Shown one piece after another: positions 1-5,485 of a DNA stretch of 12,200 nt. How positions within the stretch are numbered: position 1 is the first letter of the stretch; each line of letters begins with the position of its first letter. A program made the translations under genes and the position numbers. Below the pieces are notes generated by a model. The model searched no databases. It saw only the letters and a list, made by a program, of their open reading frames with translations, and was not told the DNA's origin. This DNA comes from Gammaproteobacteria bacterium (lineage in GTDB: Bacteria > Pseudomonadota > Gammaproteobacteria > Enterobacterales > Alteromonadaceae): positions 1 to 12,200 of the forward strand of contig JAIXSW010000021.1 of NCBI GenBank assembly GCA_027484495.1, in the 5' to 3' direction.

Positions 1-735
1 AAATATCAGCTTTTCGGCCTGTCGGCAGAAATTTATTTGCACTTCTAACGGATACTCTTCAGGACGAATGACAAGGACTCCGAGCTGTTTCATTACTTCT
101 TCTAAATAATGCTCTCCGGCGATCCCACCTAATAAATAGTTGACGCGCGAAAAATATATTGCCTGATATCGTTTTTCTACTGGTGGATGCAATGAATCTA
201 ATAAATGAAGATAATTTTTACACGGCTTTCCATCATAACGTCGCTCCGCCTGCGGATACACAATCATCTCTTTAACAAGCGTTGCCTTGTTGATAAAACG
301 CACATTTTCCTTTTTGCCTCCCAAAGTCTGAATGATTTCCCAGAAAAATTTTGGGATCGCATCTATATCTATTTTTTCCTGAACTGCAAATAATAAATAT
401 TTGTCTGGGTGCTTAGCGGCAGAAACTGCAATTCGCATTGCATAATCTGCAATCATGTGACCAAAATGTAGTGATACGTGCCCACACCACACACCGCTAT
501 CTATTGTGTCGGCAATTGATTTCGGCTCAGAATTCTCCTCAAAAACAATAGGGATCATTCCAACGCAATGCCTGACATATCGGGGAACATTCTTGCTGTA
601 TACTGGCCCGCCAGCAATTACGCGGATTTTCCATGAAAAAAATGAAAACTTAGCGTTATTCCAACTGGATACGTAAGTCGTTGGCATAATAACAATATTA
701 TTGAAAACCTTATTCTTAAAAGCATTGATACTCAT
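1..735 (-). CDS. GT61 (DUF563) family glycosyltransferase, C-terminus cut off by window edge
   Basis: An open frame of 245 codons runs from ATG at 735 off the left edge. An in-frame TGA lies three codons upstream of this ATG, so 735 is the first possible ATG; the ribosome site is weak. The protein has an early HFGH-M-I-A-D-Y block (residues 90-97), like the NxxHWLxD region of GT61/DUF563 proteins. A later block starts YFSR (194-197), followed by GEHYLEEVMKQLG, RPEEYPLEVQ and a phenylalanine-rich stretch. This matches the family pattern 'R...NE.E....G....PE....EQ...F..A'. The HGA(A) segment expected next lies outside the window. Members transfer sugars in capsule, O-antigen or exopolysaccharide synthesis. 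No signal peptide or membrane segment is obvious. The gene is AT-rich (about 40 %GC) compared with the rest of the window, which suggests a separately acquired polysaccharide cluster to the left. The family call is fairly sure; donor and acceptor cannot be told. Confidence 0.75.
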   Translation of the reverse strand, partial: MSINAFKNKVFNNIVIMPTTYVSSWNNAKFSFFSWKIRVIAGGPVYSKNVPRYVRHCVGMIPIVFEENSEPKSIADTIDSGVWCGHVSLHFGHMIADYAMRIAVSAAKHPDKYLLFAVQEKIDIDAIPKFFWEIIQTLGGKKENVRFINKATLVKEMIVYPQAERRYDGKPCKNYLHLLDSLHPPVEKRYQAIYFSRVNYLLGGIAGEHYLEEVMKQLGVLVIRPEEYPLEVQINFCRQAEKLIF

Positions 736-753
736 AAAAACTCATTTCTTGGA

Positions 754-775
754 TGCCAGATTAATTCAACTGGCA
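754..775 (-). promoter_or_regulatory. Dyad TGCCAG-N10-CTGGCA upstream of the glycosyltransferase
   Basis: A perfect 6-bp inverted repeat (TGCCAG at 754-759, CTGGCA at 770-775) with an AT-rich 10-bp spacer starts 19 bases upstream of the GT61 start codon. The 22-bp size and symmetry fit a dimeric regulator site. It could also fold as a small hairpin in the leader RNA. No clear -35/-10 pair was found around it, so the role is inferred. Confidence 0.3.
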
Positions 776-1183
776 AATGCTGGGTCTTTCAATCAAAAAC
801 CACAACACCGGCCCGAAGAATCCCTACAACTGGAGTAGGTAATACAATTAAGTAGGCGACAACGGAACAGCTATGGTAGTTCCTGATTTTATGCCAAAAA
901 TACCCAGAAGCTGGCTATGCATGTTGAACGAATGCTCGCCGATTTTCTCTCGTTTGTCACTGCAAAAAAGCCATGAAACCAGAGCGGCGTCACGTTGCGC
1001 GTCGTTGCAAACTTTAGTCACCAACTGCTGATACAAGGTTACTGCGGTTATAAAAAGGGGGACGACCTGCGGTGCCGTTCGCCGCACCAGGCCGTCGTTT
1101 GCACCCGCTGGATCGTCGCCTGTCACATAGACATTGCTCATGAGTTTCATCCACGCCAGTCTGTAAACCAAATCGGCACTTTA

Positions 1184-1222
1184 GCCAGGCACTATAGCCA
1201 GGCATTAGCGCCAGGCATTTAT
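1184..1222 (+). repeat. Three tandem 13-bp repeats sharing GCCAGGCA
   Basis: GCCAGGCA occurs at 1184-1191, 1197-1204 and 1210-1217, exactly 13 bp apart. The five intervening bases vary and are mostly A/T (CTATA, TTAGC, TTTAT). The array ends 14 bases before the start codon at 1237 and just upstream of the ribosome site AAGGA (1226-1230). It would therefore lie in the 5' leader or over the promoter. It could be a cooperative binding site or a small slippage-prone tandem repeat; function is unknown. Confidence 0.6.
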
Positions 1223-1236
1223 TCAAAGGAAATATC

Positions 1237-1971
1237 ATGATTCAGAACTCTGTGGCCAACGAGGCCATCTCTGTAACGCCTGCCATGCCGGCTGCATCGG
1301 CCCTTACCCAAGGTCGCCTGGTGGGGTTTGGCATGTTGGTCAGCTTCGCCCTTGGCATGTACTCCAACTTCCAATTGCAAAGCGATTTGTTCTCCAACGG
1401 TGGCTTTATGGTTCAGGCCGGGCAGCAGCCTGCGTTGGTTGGGATCATCGTTGTGCTGGGGCTTGTCACCGGCCTGATCTCTCTGGCGATAGCCGCGTCC
1501 GTCCGGCAACGGATGGCCGCGCAGATGCCGGTGTTAAGCCGCTGTTATCTGTTGCTGGTGACGGCTGGATTCGCCATGAGCCAGGTGGAGCACACTGTGC
1601 TGCTGGCCATGCGCCCGGTCAGCGAGGCCTTTCTGGCGGTCGGACCGCAGGCGGCGGCAAGCTTTGAAGTGGTGCGGGAGCTGCTGGGCGGCTTGCGCAA
1701 CGGTATCCACTTCCCTGACAAACTGGTCGGCGGCCTCAGCGTTTTCCTGCTTTTCTTCCTGCTCAAGCGCGCCCGGCTGATCCCGGCAGCGCTGGCCTTT
1801 GCGGGCATGGTCGCCGCTGCCTGTCAGATGTGTACGATCCTGCGTGAGTTGTTTGGCTACGACATCATTTATGCGCTACTGGCGCCGCTTGCGCTGATCT
1901 ACCCGGCAACAGGTTTCTGGCTGCTGATCAAAGGTTTCGCTGTGAAAGAAAGCACGTCGCCGATGCGCTGA
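1237..1971 (+). CDS. DUF4386-like integral membrane protein
   Basis: A 244-residue protein with ATG at 1237, seven bases after a clear AAGGA ribosome site at 1226-1230. About six hydrophobic segments can be seen, near residues 26-45, 66-92, 100-123, 158-176, 182-200 and 206-232. The loops are short, and a longer soluble stretch lies between the third and fourth helices. The layout, length and the opening 'GRLVGFGMLVSFALGMYSNF' helix resemble DUF4386 proteins, which are six-helix inner-membrane proteins of unknown function. I recognise no catalytic motif. The gene stands alone, with a hairpin following at 1997-2021 and a repeat array in its leader. The membrane assignment is sure; the DUF4386 assignment is tentative. 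Confidence 0.6.
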   Translation: MIQNSVANEAISVTPAMPAASALTQGRLVGFGMLVSFALGMYSNFQLQSDLFSNGGFMVQAGQQPALVGIIVVLGLVTGLISLAIAASVRQRMAAQMPVLSRCYLLLVTAGFAMSQVEHTVLLAMRPVSEAFLAVGPQAAASFEVVRELLGGLRNGIHFPDKLVGGLSVFLLFFLLKRARLIPAALAFAGMVAAACQMCTILRELFGYDIIYALLAPLALIYPATGFWLLIKGFAVKESTSPMR

Positions 1972-1996
1972 ACGCCCGCAATTGTCCACATCTCTG

Positions 1997-2021
1997 GCCC
2001 GCGACGATCTCGTCTGCGGGC
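1997..2021 (+). terminator. Hairpin after the DUF4386-like gene, terminator-like
   Basis: GCCCGC (1997-2002) pairs with GCGGGC (2016-2021). Inside it, GACG (2003-2006) pairs with CGTC (2011-2014) around an ATCT loop, leaving one bulged T at 2015. That is about ten pairs, starting 25 bases after the stop codon. Only TTT follows, so termination may be weak or Rho-aided. Confidence 0.5.
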
Positions 2022-2202
2022 TTTGGCGTCGCTGGTGGCCATGCTGCAGCGTTGAATAAAAGCGCCATCACTTTGCCGGCTCTTTTGTTGCAGCAGCAAA
2101 CTGCACTTAGCAATTGCGTTGTTCGTTTCCGTTCTGGTAGTGTGTTTTTCACCATTTATTTACATGGCGTAATTTGCGCACAGCAAACGGCCTGGATTAA
2201 AA

Positions 2203-2727
2203 ATGACCGCAATGACCTTGCTCAAAATTATCCTCAGCATCCCAATTGGGATTGGCCTGCTATATCCGTTGCTGCAGCCGGATGCTGGTGGCGGTATTCT
2301 GGCGGAGCTGCAGGTGTTTGGCCCGGTTGGGGCATTTTTCGCGATCATCATCTTTTTGCTGTTGGTATTTTTTTATGCCCGCGATCTGGTCAAGACCCTG
2401 CAGCTGGTTGCGCCGGCGTCAAGACAAGCCAGCCCCAATAGCGTCTGGTGGATGTTTGTGCTGCCGTACAATTTTATCGAAGACTTTTTTATTATCGCCA
2501 ATGTCGCCAAATCACTCAAAGCCGAAGCCAACAGCAATCCTGCACTCGCTGAATTTCAGTCGTTTGGCATGAAGTCGGGGCTTGGCTGGTGCAGTGCACA
2601 GGTGATTTCACTAATTCCACACGCCGTCGGCTCAATCGCCGGCCTGGTTGCCATTCTGTGCTGGATCTGGCATTGGCGATTTATTCGTCGGGTGAATCGG
2701 GCTTTGTTGTCATCGCACAGCAGCTAG
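2203..2727 (+). CDS. Hypothetical membrane protein, four predicted helices
   Basis: A 174-residue protein that I do not recognise. Hydrophobic segments lie near residues 5-24, 38-58, 82-101 and 132-157. A charged loop sits between helices two and three (ARDLVKTL...), and a polar stretch rich in A, N and E lies between three and four. The C-terminus is short and basic (RFIRRVNR). The block WWMFVLPYNFIEDFF (82-96) loosely recalls the WW-x-F-x-P-x-N pattern of small YckC/DUF4328-like membrane proteins, but not enough to assign it. The start at 2203 is the first ATG and has only a poor GGAT site; ATG at 2212 is a possible alternative. A different frame (2052-2441) overlaps the 5' half, but its product looks like an out-of-frame shadow. 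The upstream 231 bases (1972-2202) hold only the hairpin at 1997-2021. Confidence 0.55.
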   Translation: MTAMTLLKIILSIPIGIGLLYPLLQPDAGGGILAELQVFGPVGAFFAIIIFLLLVFFYARDLVKTLQLVAPASRQASPNSVWWMFVLPYNFIEDFFIIANVAKSLKAEANSNPALAEFQSFGMKSGLGWCSAQVISLIPHAVGSIAGLVAILCWIWHWRFIRRVNRALLSSHSS

Positions 2728-2730
2728 TCA

Positions 2731-2753
2731 TTGATGTTGGCTGGCAGCATCAA
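2731..2753 (+). terminator. Stem-loop directly after the hypothetical membrane gene
   Basis: TTGATG (2731-2736) pairs with CATCAA (2748-2753). The stem extends inward by T-G, T-A and G-C pairs to a GCTGG loop, giving nine pairs starting three bases after the stop codon. No U-run follows. It may protect the mRNA 3' end or act as a weak terminator before the serine hydrolase gene. Confidence 0.4.
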
Positions 2754-2830
2754 CCGTCGCAAATAAACTATCATGGCGCAGGCCTATCAAGTGCCAGCCA
2801 CTTTTCACCTAAATAAGGACATCTTCAGTA

Positions 2831-4000
2831 ATGACTAAAGCTGGTTTGCTGTTGCCATTATTCAGCGCATTTCTTGTTACCGCGGCACCCGCAACGCTGC
2901 CGCCAGGTGATGCGGCGCCTTTCATCGCGCGGATCGAAGCTGTGCAAACTGCCGGTAAAGGGGAGTTCGATAAACTGACATTACCGGCTTTGATGCTGCA
3001 GCTGCAGGTGCCCGGCCTGAGTATTGCGGTGGTGAAAGATTTCAAAATCCACTGGGCCAAAGCTTATGGGCTTGCTGATGTCAGCAGCGGGCGTCTGCTG
3101 GATACCAATACGCGCTTTCAGGCGGCCTCCATCTCTAAGCCGGTCACGGCCATGGCGGCGATGCGGATGGTCGAGGCGGGGCAGCTCGACCTCGACAAGG
3201 ACATCAATACGTTTCTTACCTCATGGCAAATTCCGGTGTCTGAGATGACGCGGCAGCAAAGTGTGACGGCCCGCGCTTTATTCAGCCACACGTCCGGCGC
3301 CGATGACGGTTTTGGTTTTCCCGGTTACGCCCCGCAGGCAGCGCTGCCGACTGTGGTACAAATCCTTAATGGTCAGGCGCCCTCCAATGTCGGCAAAGTG
3401 TTGTTCGCGCGGGCGCCTTATGCCGAATACAAATACTCCGGCGGCGGTACGATGATCATGCAACAGGCGATGATGGACCTGTGTCGTTGCGCCTTTGCGC
3501 AGCTGATGCAAACCACAGTACTGACGCCGTTGCAGATGGCCAACAGCGCCTTTGAGTACATGCCTGCAGCGCAGTCTGCGGCGTTGGCACATGATGAACA
3601 AGGCAAACGCATGCCGGCGCCATGGCATCTTTACCCTGAAATGGCGGCTGCGGCCCTGTGGACCACGCCTACTGATTTGGCCAAATTTATCATTGAACTG
3701 CAGACCGCGCTGCGCACTGAAAAAGGCCAGCTGCTGAGCCGGCAGTCGGCTACTGAGATGACCACGCCGGTGCGGGTAGGGCAGTTTGCAGTCGGCTTAA
3801 AAATTGAGCAGCTTGGCAAGGAGCAGTATTTTTCGCACAGCGGCGCCAATTGGGGCTACCGGGCCTGGATGACCGGGCATCTGAATAAAGGCTATGGCAT
3901 GATCATCATGACCAACAGTGACAATGGCATGGCCCTGATGAATCAGCTGGCTGACCGCATTACCAATGCTTATGGCTGGGATGCTGAGTCTTCGAAGTAA
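2831..4000 (+). CDS. Exported serine hydrolase of the beta-lactamase / penicillin-binding protein fold (class C-like)
   Basis: A 389-residue protein starting at 2831 behind AAGGA (2815-2819). Residues 1-21 look like a signal peptide (K3, then a hydrophobic core ending near TAAPA), so the enzyme should act in the periplasm. The active-site serine motif SxxK is S100-I-S-K103. A second motif, Y202-S-G204, sits where class C enzymes have YxN. The KTG-box equivalent is H336-S-G338 in FSHSGANWGYR. The conserved LFSHTSG stretch is at 150-156 and 'MVEAGQLDLDKDI' at 113-125, both typical of this family (Pfam Beta-lactamase, PF00144). Members include esterases, D-amino-acid peptidases and carboxypeptidases. 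HSG in place of KTG and YSG in place of YxN argue against a true antibiotic beta-lactamase. The substrate is unknown. The gene stands alone, with about 100 bases before it and stem-loops after it. Confidence 0.85.
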   Translation: MTKAGLLLPLFSAFLVTAAPATLPPGDAAPFIARIEAVQTAGKGEFDKLTLPALMLQLQVPGLSIAVVKDFKIHWAKAYGLADVSSGRLLDTNTRFQAASISKPVTAMAAMRMVEAGQLDLDKDINTFLTSWQIPVSEMTRQQSVTARALFSHTSGADDGFGFPGYAPQAALPTVVQILNGQAPSNVGKVLFARAPYAEYKYSGGGTMIMQQAMMDLCRCAFAQLMQTTVLTPLQMANSAFEYMPAAQSAALAHDEQGKRMPAPWHLYPEMAAAALWTTPTDLAKFIIELQTALRTEKGQLLSRQSATEMTTPVRVGQFAVGLKIEQLGKEQYFSHSGANWGYRAWMTGHLNKGYGMIIMTNSDNGMALMNQLADRITNAYGWDAESSK

Positions 4001-4003
4001 AGC

Positions 4004-4016
4004 GTTCGTAGCGAAC
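4004..4016 (+). other. Short hairpin just after the serine hydrolase stop
   Basis: GTTCG (4004-4008), TAG loop, CGAAC (4012-4016): a perfect five-pair stem starting four bases past the stop codon. It has no U-tract. It may stabilise the 3' end together with the larger stem-loop at 4053-4085. Confidence 0.3.
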
Positions 4017-4052
4017 TGGGGTGCGCAGTCCGGTTTAGCGGTGGCTCCGGGG

Positions 4053-4085
4053 GCATTGTGTTTGCCGCTGCAGGCAAAGCAATGC
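4053..4085 (+). terminator. Two-tier stem-loop between serine hydrolase and GNAT genes
   Basis: The outer arms GCATTG (4053-4058) and CAATGC (4080-4085) enclose the inner arms TTTGCC (4061-4066) and GGCAAA (4073-4078). The loop is GCTGCA, and a small TG/G internal bulge separates the tiers. All twelve pairs are perfect. It sits midway in the 147-base gap and lacks a downstream U-run. It is a probable RNA structure; whether it terminates, attenuates or protects mRNA is open. Confidence 0.45.
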
Positions 4086-4147
4086 ACTTCAGCTGCAAAA
4101 CACAGTTTTCTCGCCCCACGTAGGGCGTCGGCCAATCAGGATGTATT

Positions 4148-4654
4148 ATGGCAACAGTGAATCTGACCAAGCTGAAACTGTCCGAGACAGAAGTTTTACA
4201 ACGTTTACTCCAGCTTTATTATTTTGAATCAACCCACTGGAGCAAAGAAGATATTTGCGTTGACGGGCTGTATGACGGCTGCACTGCGGCAGATCTGGCC
4301 CTTTATGTCGACTCGGCCACGGCCAAAGCCTACCTGGTTTGGCTGAACGAAGTGCTGGTCGGTTTTGTGCTGCTGGACTGGATTGAACTGGAACAGCGCT
4401 CGGTGTGGGAACTGGCGGACTTTTTTATCCTGCCGAAATATCGCGGCGGCTGGATTGCGTTAGAAGTGGTGCGGCAGATCATTGCGCAGGTAGGCCGACC
4501 GATGGCTGCATCAACATTTAAAGAGAATAAACTGGCGTTACGCTTTTTTACCGCAGTATCAAAACGGATCCGGCTCGACTCTGTACGTGAAGTGGCAGAA
4601 GACGAAGCGTCGCCATTTTATACCTTTATCGTCAATGAGACTGAGCTGCAGTAG
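4148..4654 (+). CDS. GNAT-family N-acetyltransferase
   Basis: A 168-residue cytosolic protein with ATG at 4148, placed six bases after AGGA (4138-4141). The ATG at 4141 is out of frame. The core shows the GNAT order: a beta strand AYLVWLNEVLVGFVLL (61-76), then WELADFFILPKYRGG (87-101) leading into the acetyl-CoA loop, the helix ALEVVRQII, and the late ENKLALRFFTAV (126-137) that matches motif B. These enzymes move an acetyl group from acetyl-CoA to an amine. The substrate is not predictable. The pyrophosphate loop is R99-G-G-W-I-A104, whereas the usual pattern is R/QxxGxG/A, so Trp102 replaces the third-turn glycine. The N-terminal 60 residues (LLQLYYFESTHW...) resemble the opening helices of small stand-alone GNATs. 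The gene is monocistronic and convergent with the DUF3718 gene. Confidence 0.8.
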   Translation: MATVNLTKLKLSETEVLQRLLQLYYFESTHWSKEDICVDGLYDGCTAADLALYVDSATAKAYLVWLNEVLVGFVLLDWIELEQRSVWELADFFILPKYRGGWIALEVVRQIIAQVGRPMAASTFKENKLALRFFTAVSKRIRLDSVREVAEDEASPFYTFIVNETELQ

Positions 4655-4666
4655 CGAAAGCCTGTT

Positions 4667-4688
4667 GGTTAATTGCATGGAATTGACC
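4667..4688 (+). terminator. Stem-loop after the GNAT gene
   Basis: GGTTAATT (4667-4674) pairs with AATTGACC (4681-4688) over a GCATGG loop, with seven Watson-Crick pairs and one T-G wobble. It begins 13 bases after the GNAT stop. It is AT-rich and has no U-tract, so it is a weak terminator at best. A further perfect hairpin, ACTTTC-GCG-GAAAGT, lies at 4738-4752. Confidence 0.35.
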
Positions 4689-4810
4689 ACCCCATTACAA
4701 CCGGTATTACCGCGCGATGCAAATGAATAGCACCGCCACTTTCGCGGAAAGTACCACTTCGTTTGATAGTGGCTTTGTGCCAGTTGAGGACATAAAACAG
4801 TGTCTTAATT

Positions 4811-4887
4811 GTACGGCGGCGCATACGCTTGCGCGTACCTACTGCCCCGATTTGAGTGTAGGTACGGTCAGCGAAGCGCCACCGTAC
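4811..4887. repeat. Inverted pair of REP-like palindromes (BIME-like) between convergent genes
   Basis: Two palindromic units face each other. The left unit (4811-4839) opens GTACGGCGGCGC and ends CGCGTACC. The right unit (4861-4887), read on the opposite strand, opens GTACGGTGGCGC and ends CCGTACC. Each can fold alone: left by GCGCA/TGCGC plus GTAC/GTAC, right by GTACGGT/ACCGTAC plus GCG/CGC. The two also pair with each other; the innermost match is GTACCTAC (4835-4842) with GTAGGTAC (4858-4865). This is the structure of bacterial REP doublets, which are spread by RAYT transposases and often sit between convergent genes as transcription or mRNA-decay barriers. No RAYT gene is in the window. 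Confidence 0.6.
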
Positions 4888-4916
4888 ATAACATATTGGG
4901 ATTGCCTGCAACTCGC

Positions 4917-5261
4917 TCAAAGCGGTGCATCCACATCCTGGATCGTGACATTACCGTTGACGCGGCGTTCCACCGGCGCCAGCAGTTTCACTACTTTATG
5001 CGCTTGTTCGGCGCGGGCGAAGTCGACCAGCGGCTGACTGTTGCACACCACTTTTTTCACCGCGTTGTCTTTACTGATGCGATGGGCTTTTAAGGTTTTC
5101 ACAAGGCCAAAAGCATCATCCTGTGAGGCTTCTATGCAGACACTTAACACCGCCTGCTCGATATAAGACAGATCGCCTTTGCTGGCGGTGGCGGGCATGG
5201 CCAGACTGGTGGCAACTGTGATGGTTAATGCGGCACTGCGGAATAAAGTCATGCTGTTCAT
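4917..5261 (-). CDS. Small secreted DUF3718 family protein
   Basis: A 114-residue protein. I place the start at ATG 5261, because GAGGGA sits just upstream and the product then opens with a normal signal peptide (hydrophobic TLFRSAALTITVATSLAMPATAS, residues 5-27). The longer frame back to 5456 adds 65 residues of proline- and arginine-rich sequence across the upstream terminator and is unlikely to be translated. The mature part has SVCIEA and VVCNSQPLVDFA, the two cysteine-containing blocks of DUF3718; in many relatives the second reads CNG. The two cysteines may form a disulfide bridge in the periplasm. The function of the family is unknown. The gene lies downstream of, and in the same direction as, the M6 protease, but is cut off from it by a strong terminator. 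Confidence 0.75.
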   Translation of the reverse strand: MNSMTLFRSAALTITVATSLAMPATASKGDLSYIEQAVLSVCIEASQDDAFGLVKTLKAHRISKDNAVKKVVCNSQPLVDFARAEQAHKVVKLLAPVERRVNGNVTIQDVDAPL

Positions 5262-5443
5262 TGCGTATCCCTCGGGGTTATTGGCTTGCTCAGGTGCTGG
5301 TCGCGTTGTCAGTACAGGCGCGGTGATGGCTGTATTGTCGGGCGGTGCGGGTCGCTTGTCTGAGCAAAAGGGACGGCAGGCAGCGGGCAGGTGATGAAGT
5401 GACCAGCGCTGTTTTGGCCGGGATAAAAGGCCGATGTTTGGCG

Positions 5444-5478
5444 AAAAAACGGCCACGATCGCGTCAGGCGATCGTGGC
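5444..5478 (-). terminator. Strong intrinsic terminator of the M6 protease gene
   Basis: A perfect 11-pair stem, GCGATCGTGGC (5468-5478) with GCCACGATCGC (5452-5462), surrounds a five-base loop. On the minus strand it is followed after CG by six T's (complement of 5444-5449). It begins eight bases after the protease stop codon. This is the clearest terminator in the window. Confidence 0.92.
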
Positions 5479-5485
5479 GTAGCGG

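Larger units (their letters stand above)
736..1236. other. Intergenic region without a convincing gene
   Basis: This 501-base gap separates divergent genes (GT61 leftwards, DUF4386-like rightwards), so it should hold promoters for both. The only long reading frame is on the minus strand at 848-1171 (107 codons). It has no good ribosome site and no family signature that I recognise, and its reverse frames are equally open. I treat it as non-coding or a gene remnant. Composition changes from AT-rich (736-850) to more GC-rich beyond about 970, which marks a boundary between two kinds of DNA. Apart from the dyad at 754-775 and the direct repeat at 1184-1222 I see nothing definite here. Confidence 0.4.

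Noticed and set aside
848..1171. Minus-strand 107-codon frame in the first intergenic gap
   Set aside because: No ribosome site, no recognisable family, other frames over the same stretch equally open; kept only as a remark in the intergenic entry.
2052..2441. Plus-strand 129-codon frame overlapping the hypothetical membrane gene
   Set aside because: Its second half is the +1 shadow of the clearly membrane-like frame starting at 2203, and its product shows no domain or signal.
4053..4085. Strong Rho-independent terminator
   Set aside because: The stem is good but no T-run follows on either strand, so I list it as a structure with modest confidence only.
1237..4654. Integron cassette array (single orphan genes in one direction, each followed by a hairpin, including a GNAT and a beta-lactamase-like gene)
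   Set aside because: I found no GTTRRRY / RYYYAAC core pairs bounding the hairpins, the hairpins differ in size and sequence, and no integrase is present.
4669..4920. Minus-strand 83-codon frame in the convergent gap
   Set aside because: It reads straight through the REP-like palindromes, whose translation gives an Arg-rich, repeat-derived peptide; not a gene.
5262..5456. N-terminal extension of the DUF3718 frame to ATG 5456
   Set aside because: It would run through the terminator stem region and place a signal peptide in the middle of the protein; ATG 5261 has GAGGGA upstream and gives a proper signal peptide.
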